NCBI GenBank assembly: GCA_002841625.1
Contig: PHAG01000007.1
Location: 1 to 64,000 of the forward strand
From: Firmicutes bacterium HGW-Firmicutes-1
GTDB lineage: Bacteria; Bacillota; Clostridia; Lachnospirales; Vallitaleaceae
Direction: 5' to 3'
DNA: 64,000 nucleotides
The notes under the pieces were generated by a model. That model was given only the letters and a program-made list of their open reading frames with translations. It was not told where the DNA came from and searched no databases. Within the stretch, counting starts at the first letter, position 1. Each line of letters opens with the position of its first letter. Positions 62,152-64,000 of this stretch are shown piece by piece. The translations under genes and the position numbers were made by a program.

Positions 62152-62292
62152 ATGGATAACAACAAAAATAGAATGAGAGATAGAGAAAAAAGCACTCCTG
62201 ATTTAAGAAAGATGCAGCCAAAAGACAATGAAGATGTTGGGATTATTGATGGTCAGAAAATTGAGGTACATGAAAGCAAGCATGAAAAATAG
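62152..62292 (+). CDS. Small hydrophilic protein, 46 residues
   Basis: MDNNKNRMRDREKSTPDLRK begins a highly charged peptide ending KIEVHESKHEK. GAAAGGA lies about 10 bases before the ATG. It has no membrane segment or cysteine. The family is not recognised. Confidence 0.5.
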   Translation: MDNNKNRMRDREKSTPDLRKMQPKDNEDVGIIDGQKIEVHESKHEK

Positions 62293-62485
62293 TTACATGT
62301 TCAAAGGTTATCAATGAAAAGATAGCCTTTTATCTTTATAATATGACATACTGTTGTCAAGGAGCAGGTGTTATATTACTGAAATTATGATTAAAGTGAA
62401 TTTTTTGACGCTAAATACTCATTAGGAATTATTGCGCGACAAAAGCATTTGTTCCGATGCAAAAAATTGAATTTTCAGAATTACA

Positions 62486-62555
62486 TTGACGTTACATATA
62501 TATAAAGGTATAATTATAGTATTAGCACTCGGATGTGGCGAGTGCTAATACTATA
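62486..62555 (+). promoter_or_regulatory. Consensus promoter with exact CIRCE (HrcA) operator
   Basis: TTGACG (62486-62491), a 17-bp spacer and TATAAT (62509-62514) form the promoter. TTAGCACTC (62522-62530), 9 bases, GAGTGCTAA (62540-62548) is an exact CIRCE element at the transcription start; the arms extend perfectly to 62515 and 62555. HrcA repression with heat induction is expected. The first gene downstream is the L25/Ctc-family gene at 62734. The leader 62556-62733 holds only a short startless frame ending at a TGA near 62680. Confidence 0.9.
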
Positions 62556-62733
62556 ATTGATTAGACATTATCTCAAGGATTTATCCATTTCTTGAATATT
62601 TTCAAATACATTAACAAAGGATATTATTACCACAATGAACAAGCTGAACTAGCAGAGATTATTGAAAAGTTTGAATGAGCTTAAGTAATCTTTTGCATAA
62701 TGATGAATGGCTATATGCCAATATAGGAGAAAT

Positions 62734-63327
62734 ATGGAAGAGATTATTTTAGAAGCAGTAGAAAGAACGAAACAACCAGGAAAATTCAGAGAAGCTGGTT
62801 TTGTACCGGGTGTAATTTACGGAGATAGTGTTGCTGGAGCAACTTCTGTAAAATTTAATGCAATTGCCTTAAGAAAGATAATTAACAAACATGGCTCTAA
62901 CGCTAAAATATGGATTAAGTTTAATGACAGTAAGAAATTTGGATTTATTAAAGAGGTACAACAAAATCCGATCTCAAGGAATATTACTCATTTAGATGTT
63001 CAAATGGTTTCAAAAGAGCATGAAATAAAAATGCAAATCCCTATTATATTTAATGGTGATGAAGCGTTAAAAACGAGACAACTACAGCTACAAATATACA
63101 AATCTGAAATATCAGTTTTTGGGAAGATGGCTTTAATGCCCGATTCATTGACTGTCGATGTATCAGATATGCAATTAGGTGATTCCATCACTTTAAATAA
63201 TTTTACTTTGGATGAAAAGTTGAAAGTGAATGAAATGGAAGATGTAATCTTAGGAATGATAATTCATTTAAAGAATCAAGCAGCAGAAGTTGAAGATGAA
63301 GCTGAAGTTGAAGCTGAAACTAAGTAA
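62734..63327 (+). CDS. rplY: Ribosomal protein L25 / general stress protein Ctc family
   Basis: A 197-residue long-form L25 (TL5/Ctc type). The N-terminal 5S rRNA-binding domain has GKFREAGFVPGVIYGD and FIKEVQQNPISRNITHLDVQ. The C-terminal beta domain ends in an acidic tail (EVEDEAEVEAE). It binds 5S rRNA in the large subunit; Ctc is a general stress protein in Bacillus. Here an HrcA operator lies upstream, so heat control is likely. The ATG at 62734 follows TAGGAG; an earlier in-frame ATG at 62707 is less likely. Confidence 0.9.
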   Translation: MEEIILEAVERTKQPGKFREAGFVPGVIYGDSVAGATSVKFNAIALRKIINKHGSNAKIWIKFNDSKKFGFIKEVQQNPISRNITHLDVQMVSKEHEIKMQIPIIFNGDEALKTRQLQLQIYKSEISVFGKMALMPDSLTVDVSDMQLGDSITLNNFTLDEKLKVNEMEDVILGMIIHLKNQAAEVEDEAEVEAETK

Positions 63328-63368
63328 GAAATTCTACATTATATCTGTCTATTAACATGAAATATAAA

Positions 63369-63420
63369 TTCAAACTGAACTGGGACTTTGTTTTAGGTCA
63401 CAGTTCATATTTGAACTTTC
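63369..63420 (+). terminator. Possible terminator after the L25 gene
   Basis: TTCAAA and GAACTG (63377-63382) pair with CAGTTC (63401-63406) and TTTGAA (63410-63415), with a T-rich tail. The stem is interrupted. Confidence 0.4.
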
Positions 63421-63523
63421 TTTATCGACAACCATATCTTAAACACCTCAATTAACTTATCTTAAACTCAAATCAAATTTACGACTCTTGATTAACCTGC
63501 CTAGAAAATTACGGAGGAAAAAA

Positions 63524-64000
63524 ATGAAAGCACTATTTCTTGCCGGAGGGATGGGCACTAGACTTCAACCTCTAACGGATAAGCTGCCCAAACCGATGGT
63601 TCCTATTATGAATAAACCATTACTTGAAAGAACTATGCTCAACCTTAAAAAGTGCGGCATATCGGATATTATAATAAGCACTTGCTATCAACCCGAATAC
63701 ATTGAACACTATTTCGGAAATGGAAGTAGTTTGAATTTAAACATAGAATATATAGTAGAAGATAGTCCAATGGGTACTGGTGGAGCTGTTAAAATGGCAG
63801 AAGATAAATTCGATGATTCTTTTGTTGTGTTTAACTCAGATATACTAAGTGATATTGACTTAAGCAAAATGATCGATTTCCATAAATCAAAACAAGCAAT
63901 TGCCACAATAGCAGTAACTGAAGTTCAGGATCCTTCGATGTATGGCGTCATTGAATGTGATTCAAGTGGATATGCGACTTCGTTTAAAGAAAAGCCAAAA
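63524..64000 (+). CDS. Sugar-phosphate nucleotidyltransferase, partial
   Basis: The first 159 codons of an NDP-sugar pyrophosphorylase, cut by the window end. The nucleotide loop FLAGGMGTRLQPLTDKLPKP, then YIVEDSPMGTGGAVKMAE and FVVFNSDILSDIDL are diagnostic. The best match by eye is to mannose-1-phosphate guanylyltransferase or glucose-1-phosphate nucleotidyltransferase types. The sugar and nucleotide cannot be decided from this part. ACGGAGG precedes the ATG. Confidence 0.9.
   Translation, partial: MKALFLAGGMGTRLQPLTDKLPKPMVPIMNKPLLERTMLNLKKCGISDIIISTCYQPEYIEHYFGNGSSLNLNIEYIVEDSPMGTGGAVKMAEDKFDDSFVVFNSDILSDIDLSKMIDFHKSKQAIATIAVTEVQDPSMYGVIECDSSGYATSFKEKPK

Overview
The window looks like a chromosome segment from an AT-rich, endospore-forming, anaerobic Bacillota of the class Clostridia. 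The evidence is a BclA-type collagen-like spore surface protein behind a sigma-K-like promoter, two Spo0A-box matches, an exact HrcA/CIRCE operator, strong AGGAGG ribosome sites, frequent GTG/TTG starts, and ferredoxin/flavodoxin and selenium-tRNA genes. I do not name a genus. I found no rRNA, tRNA, CRISPR array or complete insertion sequence.

Region 1 (1-7.2 kb) is accessory DNA. It holds a divergent EF-Ts paralogue with a TetR regulator under a palindromic promoter, an AAA/DUF4143 ATPase, a winged-helix regulator beside a broken alpha/beta hydrolase, an AlkD-like protein and a DUF4386 membrane protein. A dispersed non-coding repeat family runs through it. Region 2 (7.2-12.1 kb) is a spore-surface module: an 818-residue collagen-like protein followed by a GT2-TPR-GT4 glycosyltransferase. 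Region 3 (12.2-23 kb) holds a PadR/DUF1048/ABC export operon interrupted by a Cys-rich KTR gene, a MalT-like LuxR regulator with small companion genes, a second DUF4386 protein, a flavodoxin, decayed DUF3626 and acetyltransferase genes, and an MreB homologue.

Region 4 (22.8-30.2 kb) is mostly on the minus strand. It has a vanadium haloperoxidase with no normal start codon, a surface-glycan-like cluster (methyltransferase/GT2 fusion, methyltransferase, BKACE-type enzyme, NeuD-like acyltransferase) and an RsmH homologue. Region 5 (30.6-46.6 kb) is mixed housekeeping: a zinc-ribbon repeat protein with a frameshift, a DEAD-box helicase, a VOC protein, an EFR1-type ferredoxin, a GH20 hexosaminidase, selD-mnmH for 2-selenouridine in tRNA, DUF1456, a ferritin-like protein, a zincin, two tandem AstE-like proteins of which one lacks the metal ligands, and a soluble CZB chemoreceptor.

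Region 6 (46.6-52.9 kb) is a biotin synthesis cluster, bioF-bioH-like-bioC-bioB-bioD-(16-bp repeat array)-bioA, behind a BirA-type operator. Together these genes cover pimeloyl synthesis (BioC/BioH route) and ring assembly. Region 7 (53-61.2 kb) is a six-gene signalling cassette: FIST sensor, soluble histidine kinase, REC-kinase hybrid, REC-HDOD, REC with an unclassified output region, and membrane PAS kinase. Its kinases share one core type, and a Spo0A-box match lies upstream. Region 8 (61.2-64 kb) holds small conserved proteins, a CIRCE-controlled L25/Ctc-family gene, and the start of a sugar nucleotidyltransferase cut by the window edge.
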